From positions 1-32,046 of the forward strand of contig JACMOW010000139.1 in assembly GCA_014377775.1 (NCBI GenBank): 32,046 bases of DNA, written 5' to 3'. The stretch is from Pedobacter sp. Lineage in GTDB: Bacteria > Bacteroidota > Bacteroidia > Sphingobacteriales > Sphingobacteriaceae. Position numbers and translations under genes: made by a program. The stretch's first letter is position 1. Each line of letters begins with the position of its first letter. Below are positions 8,588 through 17,742 of the stretch, one piece after another. Under the pieces are notes generated by a model. The model saw only the letters and a program-made list of their open reading frames with translations, did not search any database and was not told the DNA's origin.

Positions 8588-11032
8588 ATGAAGAAGATAA
8601 TCATTGTAATCGGACTATTAATTGGCGCTTTTACTTCTGTAATGGCACAGCAAAGTACAAGGCTAAATAAAGGTTGGGAGTTTTTAAAAGGAGATTTAGG
8701 TGGTATATGGGAAGCCGTACGTCCCGTAAAGGAGGGCAATCCTGAGGGCGTTCCGCTGTGGGAGAAAGTAAATTTGCCACATTGCTTTAACGCTCAGGAT
8801 GCGGTAGATCCAGATGTAAATTATTATCAAGGACCAGCTTGGTACCGAAGCAATTTAACCATTGCGAACAGCTACCCAAATGGAAGAATTTTATTGCATT
8901 TTGAAGGAGCCGGACAAAAAACGGCGGTTTACGTGTACACTACCAAAGTAGGCGAACATATAGGTGGATACGACGAATGGACGGTTGATATAACCGATGC
9001 CGTTGCTGCTTTTAAGAAGGAAAAAGTTTTTAATGAACAATTTAACGGAAAGGTGCCGATAGCTATCCGATCTGATAATTCTAGAGATCTGGAAATGATT
9101 CCATCAAGCCTTTCTGATTTTAATGTGTATGGTGGTATTTATCGATATTTAAACTTGGTGTATACCCCTCAGGTTTCGGTAGATAAAGTATTTGCACTTG
9201 CAGATGCAAAAAATGGAACCTTAGTTATTTCTGGCAGATTTTATAATCCAAATCAAGTAACAGCGGCGAGTGTACAAGTTACTGTAAAAGATCCAGCAGG
9301 AAAAAGTATTTATTCGGTAAAAACGGCACTTAGCAGCTTTTTAAACAAGAACGAACTTGCTAAACTAACCGTTAAAAATCCAAAATTATGGTCGCCAAAC
9401 CAACCTCTTTTGTATTCGGTAGAAGTGAGCATAATCGCCAATGGAGAAACACATAGTCAGGTTGAAAAAGTTGGATTCCGCTATTTTGAATTTATAAAAA
9501 AGGGCCCTTTTCATTTAAATGGGGAAAGATTATTATTAAGAGGTACACACCGTCATGAAGATCATGCCGGTGTAGCCGCAGCCATGACAGAAGATATGAT
9601 TCGTACCGAAATGTTGATGATGAAAGACATGGGTGTAAATTTTATAAGGTTAGGTCATTATCAGCAATCAAAAATTGTGCTGAACCTTTGCGATAGTTTA
9701 GGTATTATGGTTTGGGAAGAAATTCCATGGTGCAGAGGTGGTTTAGGCGGCGAAGGATATAAAAATCAAGCACGCAGTATGCTTACCAATATGATTGAGC
9801 AGCATTACAATCACCCATCTATTATTATTTGGGGCTTAGGGAATGAAAACGATTGGCCGGGCGATTTTAGCACATTTGATGAAAGTAAAATCAGAACTTT
9901 CATGAAAGAACTTAATGATTTAAGTCATAAATTGGACCCAAACCGAAATACGGCTATTAGACGATGTGATTTCTGTAAAGATATTGTAGATGTGTACTCT
10001 CCTTCTATTTGGGCAGGCTGGTATCGTGGTATTTATACAGAATATAAGGCAGTTTCTAAAAAGGAATTCGAGTCTGTAGATCGGTTTTTACATGTAGAAT
10101 GGGGAGGCGACAGTCATGCTGGTCGCCATGCCGAGTTGCCCGATGAAGCTTTAAGTAAGATAGATCGAAGCGGAAGTGCGGATGAACGTGATGGCGATGC
10201 ATCTTTGTTTGGAGGAGGAGCAAGGGTTTCTAAAGACGGCGATTGGAGTGAGTCTTATGTATGCAATTTAATAGACTGGCATTTAAAGGAACAAGAAGAT
10301 ATGCCCTGGTTAAGTGGATCTGCATATTGGCCTTTTAAAGATTTTTCTACACCGGTTAGACCAGATAATCCGGTTCCTTATATGAATCAAAAAGGTGTAG
10401 TTGAACGTGATTTTACAAAGAAGGAAGCTTATTACGTTTTTCAATCGTATTGGACTGGCAAGTTAATGGCGCATATTTACGGACACAGTTGGCCAACGCG
10501 TTGGGGTAGTGTTACTGATGCTAAAATGCTGAAAGTATATTCAAATGCAGATGAGGTTGAATTGTTTTTTAATGGTCAAAGCATGGGTACTAAAAAACGC
10601 AACAGTGCCGATTTTCCGGCTGCAGGTTTAAGGTGGATGGTAAATTATAAAGAGGGGGAGAACAGCATTAAAATTATTGCAAAAAAAGGCAAAGAAACCG
10701 TAACGGATCAGATCATTCAACAATATCAAACCGCCAAATGGGGTACACCTGTTAAAATGACGTTAGAAAAAATTGGCGAAGCAGATGGAAAAATTACCAT
10801 TCAGGTTAAACTTTTAGATCGGGATAATGTATTGTGTTTAGATGCTAAACAGTACGTAAATTTTAGCCTTGTAGGGGATGGGAAATTGATTGATAATCAG
10901 GGAACTTCTTCAGGGTCGCGGAAAGTGCAGTTTTATAATGGAAGAGCAACCATAAGTATTCAACACAATGGAGGTAAAAATGTTGCCGCAGTAAAATCAG
11001 ACGGCATTTCAACTGTATTTTTAAATCTTTAA
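8588..11032 (+). CDS. Glycoside hydrolase family 2 (beta-galactosidase/beta-glucuronidase type)
   Basis: This 814-residue secreted protein has a signal peptide ending near SVMAQ. The order is a GH2 sugar-binding jelly roll (LNKGWEFLKGD, YYQGPAWYR), an immunoglobulin-like domain, the TIM barrel (GTHRHEDHAG, FIRLGHY) and C-terminal beta domains including a DUF4982-like stretch (KVYSNADEVELFFNG). The acid/base is Glu420 in GLGNEND and the nucleophile is probably Glu504 in HVEWGG. Members hydrolyse beta-galactosides, beta-glucuronides or beta-mannosides, and sequence reading alone does not decide between them. Its place between a uronate lyase and GH88 makes a beta-glucuronidase or beta-galactosidase acting on lyase products reasonable. 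It starts 2 nt after the lyase stop, so translation is probably coupled. Confidence 0.92.
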   Translation: MKKIIIVIGLLIGAFTSVMAQQSTRLNKGWEFLKGDLGGIWEAVRPVKEGNPEGVPLWEKVNLPHCFNAQDAVDPDVNYYQGPAWYRSNLTIANSYPNGRILLHFEGAGQKTAVYVYTTKVGEHIGGYDEWTVDITDAVAAFKKEKVFNEQFNGKVPIAIRSDNSRDLEMIPSSLSDFNVYGGIYRYLNLVYTPQVSVDKVFALADAKNGTLVISGRFYNPNQVTAASVQVTVKDPAGKSIYSVKTALSSFLNKNELAKLTVKNPKLWSPNQPLLYSVEVSIIANGETHSQVEKVGFRYFEFIKKGPFHLNGERLLLRGTHRHEDHAGVAAAMTEDMIRTEMLMMKDMGVNFIRLGHYQQSKIVLNLCDSLGIMVWEEIPWCRGGLGGEGYKNQARSMLTNMIEQHYNHPSIIIWGLGNENDWPGDFSTFDESKIRTFMKELNDLSHKLDPNRNTAIRRCDFCKDIVDVYSPSIWAGWYRGIYTEYKAVSKKEFESVDRFLHVEWGGDSHAGRHAELPDEALSKIDRSGSADERDGDASLFGGGARVSKDGDWSESYVCNLIDWHLKEQEDMPWLSGSAYWPFKDFSTPVRPDNPVPYMNQKGVVERDFTKKEAYYVFQSYWTGKLMAHIYGHSWPTRWGSVTDAKMLKVYSNADEVELFFNGQSMGTKKRNSADFPAAGLRWMVNYKEGENSIKIIAKKGKETVTDQIIQQYQTAKWGTPVKMTLEKIGEADGKITIQVKLLDRDNVLCLDAKQYVNFSLVGDGKLIDNQGTSSGSRKVQFYNGRATISIQHNGGKNVAAVKSDGISTVFLNL

Positions 11033-11036
11033 CATC

Positions 11037-12209
11037 ATGAGAATAGTAAGTATATTTTTTTTTATCGCTGGCTTTTCAACCTACGCGCAAAAGCCTAATC
11101 TAAAAAGGGCAATAACACATGCTACCCATCAAACTAATTTAATGCTTAGCGAAATTGGAAAGGCTGATAATGAAAGCGAAACGCTAGTATCGCCCAGAAC
11201 ATTAGTTGATGGGAAATTAAAACTAGTAGCCTCAAAAGATTGGACAAGTGGTTTTTTTTCGGGTACGTTATGGTATTTATTTGAATTAAGCAATAACGAT
11301 AAATGGAAAGCAGAAGCTCAAAAATTTACAGCTAAAATAGAACAGGAGAAGTATAACGCAAAAACTCACGATATGGGTTTTAAAGTGTATTGTAGTTTTG
11401 GAAATGGATATCGTTTAACAAGGGATCCTCAGTATAGAGAAGTGATTTTACATTCAGCTAAAACCTTAGCTACTCGTTTTAACCCTAAGGTTGGTGCCAT
11501 TAGATCTTGGGATCATAGTTCAGATAAATGGGATTTTCCAGTAATTATAGACAATATGTTAAACCTCGAATTACTTTTTGAGGCTACAAAACTAAGCGGA
11601 GATTCTGCTTATTATAAAATAGCAGTAAGTCATGCAAATACCACACTAAAAAATCATTTTAGAGCTAATTATAGTACTTGGCATGTTATCGGTTACGATC
11701 CAAAAACTGGGGAAGTTGTTAAAAGAAATACTCACCAAGGGTATGCTGATGCTTCTGCATGGGCCAGAGGGCAGGCTTGGGCGCTTTATGGTTACACCAT
11801 GTGTTACCGCGAAACTAAAGATCCAAAGTATTTAGCACAGGCTAAAAATGTAGCTAATTTTATATTTACCCACAAAAATATGCCAGCAGATTTTGTGCCT
11901 TATTGGGACTTTGATGCGCCCAATATTACCTCAGAACCTAGAGATGTTTCTGCAGCGGCAGTAATTGCATCGGCCTTGTACGAGCTGAGTACGTATAGTA
12001 ATAATAATGATTATTTTAACAAGGCAAATAAAATGATGAAGAGCATTGCCTTAAAATATAATTCTATTAAAGGTACAAATAAAGGTTTTATCCTCGATCA
12101 CAGTACGGGCGCTAAACCTAGTAACAGTGAAGTAGATGTGCCATTAATTTATGCAGATTATTATTATTTAGAAGCGTTAGTGCGGTATAAAAATATTGTA
12201 AATAATTAA
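11037..12209 (+). CDS. GH88 unsaturated glucuronyl hydrolase
   Basis: This 390-residue protein has a signal peptide ending near STYAQ and the full set of GH88 motifs. These are HDMGF with Asp112, IIDNMLNLELLF with Asp172, and HQGYADASAWARGQAWALYGY with Asp238. Asp112 and Asp172 correspond to the two key aspartates known in Bacillus unsaturated glucuronyl hydrolase. The enzyme hydrates the double bond of a 4,5-unsaturated uronic acid at the non-reducing end, which leads to its release. It therefore completes the work of the lyase two genes upstream, and only 4 nt separate it from GH2. The linkage and next-sugar preference are not visible. The signal peptide suggests periplasmic action. Confidence 0.95.
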   Translation: MRIVSIFFFIAGFSTYAQKPNLKRAITHATHQTNLMLSEIGKADNESETLVSPRTLVDGKLKLVASKDWTSGFFSGTLWYLFELSNNDKWKAEAQKFTAKIEQEKYNAKTHDMGFKVYCSFGNGYRLTRDPQYREVILHSAKTLATRFNPKVGAIRSWDHSSDKWDFPVIIDNMLNLELLFEATKLSGDSAYYKIAVSHANTTLKNHFRANYSTWHVIGYDPKTGEVVKRNTHQGYADASAWARGQAWALYGYTMCYRETKDPKYLAQAKNVANFIFTHKNMPADFVPYWDFDAPNITSEPRDVSAAAVIASALYELSTYSNNNDYFNKANKMMKSIALKYNSIKGTNKGFILDHSTGAKPSNSEVDVPLIYADYYYLEALVRYKNIVNN

Positions 12210-12232
12210 TTATAATCTCATTTTAATATTTT

Positions 12233-12286
12233 CCTCTTTTTTTTTAAGATTTTACCCCATGTTAAATTGGGGTGTGCCTAATTTAG
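12233..12286 (+). promoter_or_regulatory. Putative HTCS-controlled promoter B (susC1-susD1)
   Basis: The 28-bp box at 12233-12260 (CCTCT, long T-tract, TTTAAGA, TTTTACCCCAT) differs from the one at 2267 at only three positions. TAATTTAG, a -7 type element, follows at 12279-12286 with the identical 18-nt spacer. The susC1 start codon is 30 nt further on. The lack of a -33 TTTG suggests dependence on an activator, most likely the HTCS. Confidence 0.6.
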
Positions 12287-12316
12287 ATGGTACTAACCAA
12301 AACCAAAGTATAAACG

Positions 12317-15300
12317 ATGAACAAACTCATTACGCTAAAACTAGTTAAGCTATTGCTGATTAGTTGGCTCTTATTTAGCTTTTCAATTGATTTGAAAGCA
12401 CAAGGTACGGGTATTAAAATTACAGGTACTGTAGTCGACTTGAAAGGTCAACAACTTAGTGGTGTAAGCCTGAAAGTAAAAGGAGGTACAACCGGAACTA
12501 CTACAGATGCTAACGGAAAATTTAGCATTACGGTGCCTAATATCAGGGCAATAATCGTTTTTAGTTATATCGGATTTATAACTTCAGAGGAACTAGTTGG
12601 CGCAAAAAAGATATTGAATGTTAAACTCTTAGAAGATACTCAAGCTTTAACAGAAATTGTTGTGGTAGGGTATGGAGAGGTGAAACGAAAGGATTTAACG
12701 GGCTCAGTAGCGTCAGTAAATATTTCTGATCTTACAAAAGCACCCGTAACCTCATTCGATGACGCTTTGGCGGGTAGGGTTGCAGGAGTTCAGGTAACAT
12801 CGCCAGATGGTATGCCAGGTGCAGCACCTAGTATTATAATTAGAGGAGGAAATTCGGTTACGCAAGACAATTCACCACTTTACGTGGTAGATGGTTTTCC
12901 GATAGAAAATTTTGACAATAATTCAATTAATCCTTCAGATATCGAATCGATTGATGTATTAAAAGATGCATCTTCTGCTGCAATTTACGGCTCTAGGGGT
13001 GCGAATGGCGTAATCATCATCACCACCAAAAGAGGAAATGTTGGTGCGCCTAAAGTAACCTATAAAAACTTCTTTGGTATTCAATCTAATGCAAATAAGA
13101 TCGATTTGATGGATCCTTACGAGTTTGTGAGCTATCAACTAGATGTAGATTCTATCCCTGCCGCAGGAAGCAATAGCTTTGTGATTTATGATATTTTTAG
13201 TAAAACATTAAATCCAACGGGTAAAAAATCTTTAGCAGATTATAGGGTTGAAGGGATAGATTGGCAAGACCAAATTTTCAGACAAGCAGCGATGCAAAGT
13301 CATGAAGTTGCAGTAAGAGGTGGTAGTAAAGAAACGAAATATGGCGTTACTACCTCTTATCTTAATCAACAAGGAACTTTAATTGCTTCCGATTTTAAAC
13401 GCTTTCAAACTAGAGTAACCCTAGATCAGGTATTAAATAAAAGGTTTAAATTGGGTTTAAATGTTAATTACAGTTACATAGCCGCTGGAGGATCGCAAAT
13501 AAGCGGTCAGAATACAACTTCAGATGCTTTTTTAATCAGTGCATGGCGGTACAGACCAATCACAACCAACCTTGATGATTTGGACAATTTATTAGATGAC
13601 GCGCAAGACCCTTCATTAGTAGATTTTTCTGCCACAAACTATCAATGGAACCCTGTTTTAACAAGAAATAATGAAACGCGCAATCGTAAAACTTCTTTAA
13701 TCACCGCTAATTTAAATCTTGATTATGCCATCGCAAATAATTTAAAGTTAAGATTAAGTGGCGGTATTAATTCGAGAACTTTTAAAAATGAGGAATTTAA
13801 CAATTCATTATCCAGGTTAGGTAGTACGCTCAGTACTTTAGGAAACGGAGGTCCAAATGGTATGATTACCAATACTGGAAGCGATAATTTTTTAAATGAA
13901 AACACGCTTACTTACAATAAAGTTTTTAAACGGAAGCATGCTTTTAATGCTGTTTTAGGGTCAACAATAGCACTTAATAAAGTAAATGTTTTTGGGTTTG
14001 GAGCTACCTTAGTACCGAATGAGAATTTGGGAGTTAATGGTTTAGGGCAAGGTATTCCACAATCTGTAAATACACAAAGAAGGCAAAATACTTTAGCTTC
14101 ATTTTTAGGGAGAGTTAATTATAGCTTTAATTCTAAATATCTTTTTACAGCAAGTTTTAGGGCAGATGGCTCTTCTAAATTTGTAGGAGATAATATTTGG
14201 GGTTATTTCCCATCAGCTTCTGCTGCTTGGCGATTAAGCGAAGAGAAATTTTTAAAAGGAAGTAAAATAATTTCTGATGCTAAACTTAGGGCAAGTTATG
14301 GCATAATTGGTAACAATAGAGTTTCTGACTATGCATCTTATGCCTTGTTGGGAACGGGTGGTTCAAACTCTTATTCAGGCAATGGTAACTTCGCTATAGG
14401 ATCGTATCCTTTAACTTTATCAAATCCGTTGTTAAAATGGGAAACTACAAATGAAGTAGATTTTGGGATTGATTTAGGCTTTTTTAATCAGCGTATGTTG
14501 CTGGCGGCAGATTATTATAATAAAAATACTTCCGATTTATTGTTAAGTTCTGATTTACCAGGAAGTAGTGGCTACGCAACGGCTTTTCAAAATATTGGTT
14601 CGGTACAAAACAGAGGATTCGAATTTTCACTAACTACGATTAACGTTGATAATAAAGAATTTAAATGGACTACCAATTTAAATATTTCTTTTAATCGTAA
14701 TAAAGTATTATCCCTAACATCAGGGCAAAATAGTTTATTAACTATTGCCAGGTGGGCAACCAATAACACCATAGGATTGAGTCCTGGGTACATTGCTAAG
14801 CTAGGGCAGCCTATTGGTATGTTTTATGGCTTAACTTCTGATGGTGTGTATCAATACGATGATTTTGATGCAACAACCAATACGACTACTGGCCTTACCA
14901 CTTATCTTTTAAAACCGTCAATACCTGCCGCAAGTGCTACCAGATCATTAATTCAGCCAGGTTTCTGGAAGTTTAAAGATTTAAATGGAGATTTAATTGT
15001 CGATGTAAAAGACTTAGGCACGATAGGTAATCCAAATCCCGATTTTATTGGAGGATTTTCAAATAACTTTAGCTATGAGGGATTTGATTTAAATGTCTTC
15101 TTACAATTTAGCTATGGCAATGAAATTATGAATGTAAATCGTATTTTAATGGAAGGCGGTGGAGGTGTATCTGCAACTAAGGCAGCGAATATGTTTACTT
15201 CTTATGCCGATAGGTGGACTCCAACAAATCCGTCTAATGAATTTGCTGCTGCTGGAGCAGGAGGAAGAGCACCTTCATTTTATCCTTCCAGAGTAGTAGA

Positions 15301-15547
15301 AGACGGTTCGTTCTTAAGGGTTAAAACAGTAAACTTAGGGTATAATTTTAACACTGCCATCACTAAAAAGCTCAAATTAAATGGGCTAAGAGTGTATGCA
15401 TCTGCACAAAATTTATTCACTATAACTGGATATCAAGGTTTAGACCCAGAGGTAAATACGTTCTCATCGGCCTTAACGCCTGGATTAGATTTTTCAGCTT
15501 ATCCACGAGCAAAAACCGTAACCTTTGGATTAGACATTACCTTATAA
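12317..15547 (+). CDS. susC: SusC/RagA-type TonB-dependent outer-membrane transporter (PUL 1)
   Basis: This 1076-residue protein has a signal peptide to about residue 29 and a carboxypeptidase-regulatory-like domain at about 33-107 (ITGTVVDLKGQQLSGV). The TonB-box-like EIVVVGYG is at 113-120. The plug domain carries PLYVVDGFPI and the family motif DIESIDVLKDASSAAIYGSRGANGV (shown here in outline). A long outer-membrane beta-barrel runs to the end. SusC proteins form the gated channel that imports oligosaccharides with TonB energy, under a SusD lid. There is no STN domain and no sigma/anti-sigma pair nearby, which fits control by the HTCS rather than by a FecI/FecR system. The susD partner follows 63 nt later. 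The substrate is presumably the product of the lyase cluster upstream. Confidence 0.96.
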   Translation: MNKLITLKLVKLLLISWLLFSFSIDLKAQGTGIKITGTVVDLKGQQLSGVSLKVKGGTTGTTTDANGKFSITVPNIRAIIVFSYIGFITSEELVGAKKILNVKLLEDTQALTEIVVVGYGEVKRKDLTGSVASVNISDLTKAPVTSFDDALAGRVAGVQVTSPDGMPGAAPSIIIRGGNSVTQDNSPLYVVDGFPIENFDNNSINPSDIESIDVLKDASSAAIYGSRGANGVIIITTKRGNVGAPKVTYKNFFGIQSNANKIDLMDPYEFVSYQLDVDSIPAAGSNSFVIYDIFSKTLNPTGKKSLADYRVEGIDWQDQIFRQAAMQSHEVAVRGGSKETKYGVTTSYLNQQGTLIASDFKRFQTRVTLDQVLNKRFKLGLNVNYSYIAAGGSQISGQNTTSDAFLISAWRYRPITTNLDDLDNLLDDAQDPSLVDFSATNYQWNPVLTRNNETRNRKTSLITANLNLDYAIANNLKLRLSGGINSRTFKNEEFNNSLSRLGSTLSTLGNGGPNGMITNTGSDNFLNENTLTYNKVFKRKHAFNAVLGSTIALNKVNVFGFGATLVPNENLGVNGLGQGIPQSVNTQRRQNTLASFLGRVNYSFNSKYLFTASFRADGSSKFVGDNIWGYFPSASAAWRLSEEKFLKGSKIISDAKLRASYGIIGNNRVSDYASYALLGTGGSNSYSGNGNFAIGSYPLTLSNPLLKWETTNEVDFGIDLGFFNQRMLLAADYYNKNTSDLLLSSDLPGSSGYATAFQNIGSVQNRGFEFSLTTINVDNKEFKWTTNLNISFNRNKVLSLTSGQNSLLTIARWATNNTIGLSPGYIAKLGQPIGMFYGLTSDGVYQYDDFDATTNTTTGLTTYLLKPSIPAASATRSLIQPGFWKFKDLNGDLIVDVKDLGTIGNPNPDFIGGFSNNFSYEGFDLNVFLQFSYGNEIMNVNRILMEGGGGVSATKAANMFTSYADRWTPTNPSNEFAAAGAGGRAPSFYPSRVVEDGSFLRVKTVNLGYNFNTAITKKLKLNGLRVYASAQNLFTITGYQGLDPEVNTFSSALTPGLDFSAYPRAKTVTFGLDITL

Positions 15548-15610
15548 AAGAATAGATATTAAATAAACTTCCGAATAGGGAGTAGATTTTTAAACATAAA
15601 AAATATAAAA

Positions 15611-17419
15611 ATGAAAAAGCAAATCATTGTATTATCATTAATTTTAAGCTTAGGGTTTATTGGATGTAAAAAATTCTTAACAGAATTACCACAGGATACC
15701 GCTTCGCCAGAAACTTTTTTTCAAAGAAAAGATCAATTAACATCGGCACTAATGTCTGTTTATTCCCCTTTAGGCAGTACAGATGAATCTACTTATTCTC
15801 GTTTTTTTCCGTTAGAGGCAGATGCAGCCACAGATGAGTTCAGTTCAAGAAGTGCGAGTGGGGTTGCGGCAAGCGCTTACAATGCAAGTTCATCTTATCA
15901 GAACTTTACCAGGTGCTGGAATAATCTTTATTTGGGAATTGAGAGGGCAAATTTTTTGTTAGAGAAATTAGAAACTTCAACTGCGCCTGAGGTAGATAAA
16001 AATCAGGTAAAAGGAGAAGCTTTATTTTTAAGAGCTTATTATCATTTTTTATTGGTTAGTTTTTGGGGAGATGTACCCTTAAAATTAACCACTACAAAGC
16101 GAGCATCTGATGTAAATAGAGCTAGGAATCCGGCAAAAGAAGTATATGACCAAATTATTAAGGACATGACAACAGCCGAGGGATTGGTGAAAAATGCAAG
16201 TGAATGGGGCGTAACCGTAACTGGAAGGGTTTCGAAAACAGCAGTTGAAGGGATTTTATCGAGAGTATGTTTACACGCAGCTGGCAGATTAAGGGATGAT
16301 AGCTATTTACCTGCAGCTGTATCTTGGGGTAAAAAGGTAGTAGCAAGCAATCAACACACGTTAAATCCAGATTATAAACAGATTTTCATTAACCATAGTC
16401 AGGACATAAACGATAATAAGGAATGCTTGTGGGAAGTAGAATTTATGAGAGATGCTACTGGTATTTACACAGAGTACGAGCGTTTTGGTTCTACCTATGG
16501 GCCACAAAACAACAATGAAAAAATAGGGTTTATGCAAGGTATTTATTACGCTACCGGAACGCTCTATAGTTCTTATGCCGATGGCGATTTAAGAAGAGAT
16601 TGGACAATCGCTAATTATCTTTACGTTAATACTGATGCTTCTAAAGGTAAAGCGTATACTAGTCCTGCTGTTATCTGGAGACGGCCAATGGGTAAATGGC
16701 GTAGGGAATATCAAAATGCTGCTGCCATCGGAATTAAGAATTTTGGTCCTACAAATTTTCCTTTATTAAGATATGCTGATGTGTTGTTAACGCTTGCAGA
16801 GGCTGATAATGAATTAAATGGGCCAACTGCAGAAAATATTGAATATGTAAATCAAGTAAGAAGAAGAGCTTATGGCGTGGCTTTTGTAGGTCGTAATATT
16901 AATAACTTTGTAATAACAGGCGGCGGTGCAGGTTATGCACTTACATCATTAGTTACTATTTCTGGAGGTGGGGCAACAAAAGATGCTAAGGCAGTTGTTT
17001 CTGCGGTTACTGCGGGAAGAATTACGGCCATCACGTTAATAGATGGTGGTGCTGGATATACAAGTGCCCCAACCATTACGATTTCTGGTGGAACAGGAGC
17101 TTTGGTAACGGCTAACGTAAGTAATTTGGGTGATTGCGAATTAGTTCCATCTAATTATGCTGCTAAAGATGTATTTCGTAACTTTTTGATGAAAGAGCGT
17201 AGTAGAGAGTTAGCTGGCGAAAGTCACCATAAATTAGATCTGTTTAGGTGGGGTAACTTCCTTTCAACCATGCAAGCAATGGTACCTATTATCAACACAA
17301 ATTTTAGTACGGTGGTAGTAGCTTACAGAAATGCCACTGCAAAGGATACGAGTTTTCCTATTCCAATACAGGAAATGTCGCTTAATTCGTTAATGATACA
17401 GACCGACGGTTGGAATTAG
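15611..17419 (+). CDS. susD: SusD/RagB-type glycan-binding lipoprotein with an inserted Gly-rich repeat (PUL 1)
   Basis: This 602-residue lipoprotein has a lipobox ending in Cys19 (GFIGC), followed by KKFLTELPQD, the usual SusD opening. The TPR-rich SusD core is recognised by YYHFLLVSFWGDVPL, the helix FPLLRYADVLLTLAEADNE and the C-terminal FLMKERSRELAGE and HHKLDLFRWG. It would cap the SusC1 channel and bind the imported glycan. Odd point: about 75 residues (roughly 430-505) sit between RRRAYG and LVPSNYAAKD and are not part of the normal fold. They hold two imperfect copies of a motif, GGGAGY...VTISGGG and GGAGYTSAPTITISGG, which look like a small beta domain also seen in unrelated surface proteins. 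The reading frame is intact across the insert. A strong terminator follows 52 nt after the stop. Confidence 0.93.
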   Translation: MKKQIIVLSLILSLGFIGCKKFLTELPQDTASPETFFQRKDQLTSALMSVYSPLGSTDESTYSRFFPLEADAATDEFSSRSASGVAASAYNASSSYQNFTRCWNNLYLGIERANFLLEKLETSTAPEVDKNQVKGEALFLRAYYHFLLVSFWGDVPLKLTTTKRASDVNRARNPAKEVYDQIIKDMTTAEGLVKNASEWGVTVTGRVSKTAVEGILSRVCLHAAGRLRDDSYLPAAVSWGKKVVASNQHTLNPDYKQIFINHSQDINDNKECLWEVEFMRDATGIYTEYERFGSTYGPQNNNEKIGFMQGIYYATGTLYSSYADGDLRRDWTIANYLYVNTDASKGKAYTSPAVIWRRPMGKWRREYQNAAAIGIKNFGPTNFPLLRYADVLLTLAEADNELNGPTAENIEYVNQVRRRAYGVAFVGRNINNFVITGGGAGYALTSLVTISGGGATKDAKAVVSAVTAGRITAITLIDGGAGYTSAPTITISGGTGALVTANVSNLGDCELVPSNYAAKDVFRNFLMKERSRELAGESHHKLDLFRWGNFLSTMQAMVPIINTNFSTVVVAYRNATAKDTSFPIPIQEMSLNSLMIQTDGWN

Positions 17420-17470
17420 GGGGATAGCGATTTAAGAAATATTTAGTATAGTTTACGGCTTAATTTAGAG

Positions 17471-17508
17471 AAGCTTATCATTCAGTACGGATGGTAAGCT
17501 TTTTTTTT
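17471..17508 (+). terminator. Rho-independent terminator closing PUL 1
   Basis: The arms AAGCTTATC (17471-17479) and GGTAAGCTT (17493-17501) form a 9-bp stem with one G-U pair and a 13-nt loop. A run of Ts follows directly to 17508. It lies 52 nt after the susD1 stop, so PUL 1 transcription should end here and PUL 2 must have its own promoter. Confidence 0.85.
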
Positions 17509-17742
17509 AAACTTAATTCATTGTTTTTCATAGCGTAGCGAAGGATCTAAACTATTCATAACCCTCTAAGAATTAACTACACTAAGTGCATCTTCCAAAC
17601 CCATAATAATAATCATTTTATCTTCATTACGCTAACATTGGGTCTATTTTTTACCAAAATCCTTTTTAAATTTACTTTTCACTTGGCCATTATTGGTCAA
17701 AATGCTCAAAAATATAATAGATCTCATGGCGAATAGCATACA
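17509..17742. other. AT-rich spacer with no recognised gene; possible interspersed-repeat remnant
   Basis: No open frame or RNA gene is recognised. The string TAGCGTAGCGAAGGATCT (17531-17548) resembles, from memory, a short sequence scattered between genes in many Sphingobacteriaceae genomes (AGATCCTTCGCTACGCT on the other strand). Only one degenerate copy is present here, so the call is weak. Earlier parts of the decayed nuclease gene may be hidden here but could not be read. Confidence 0.3.
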
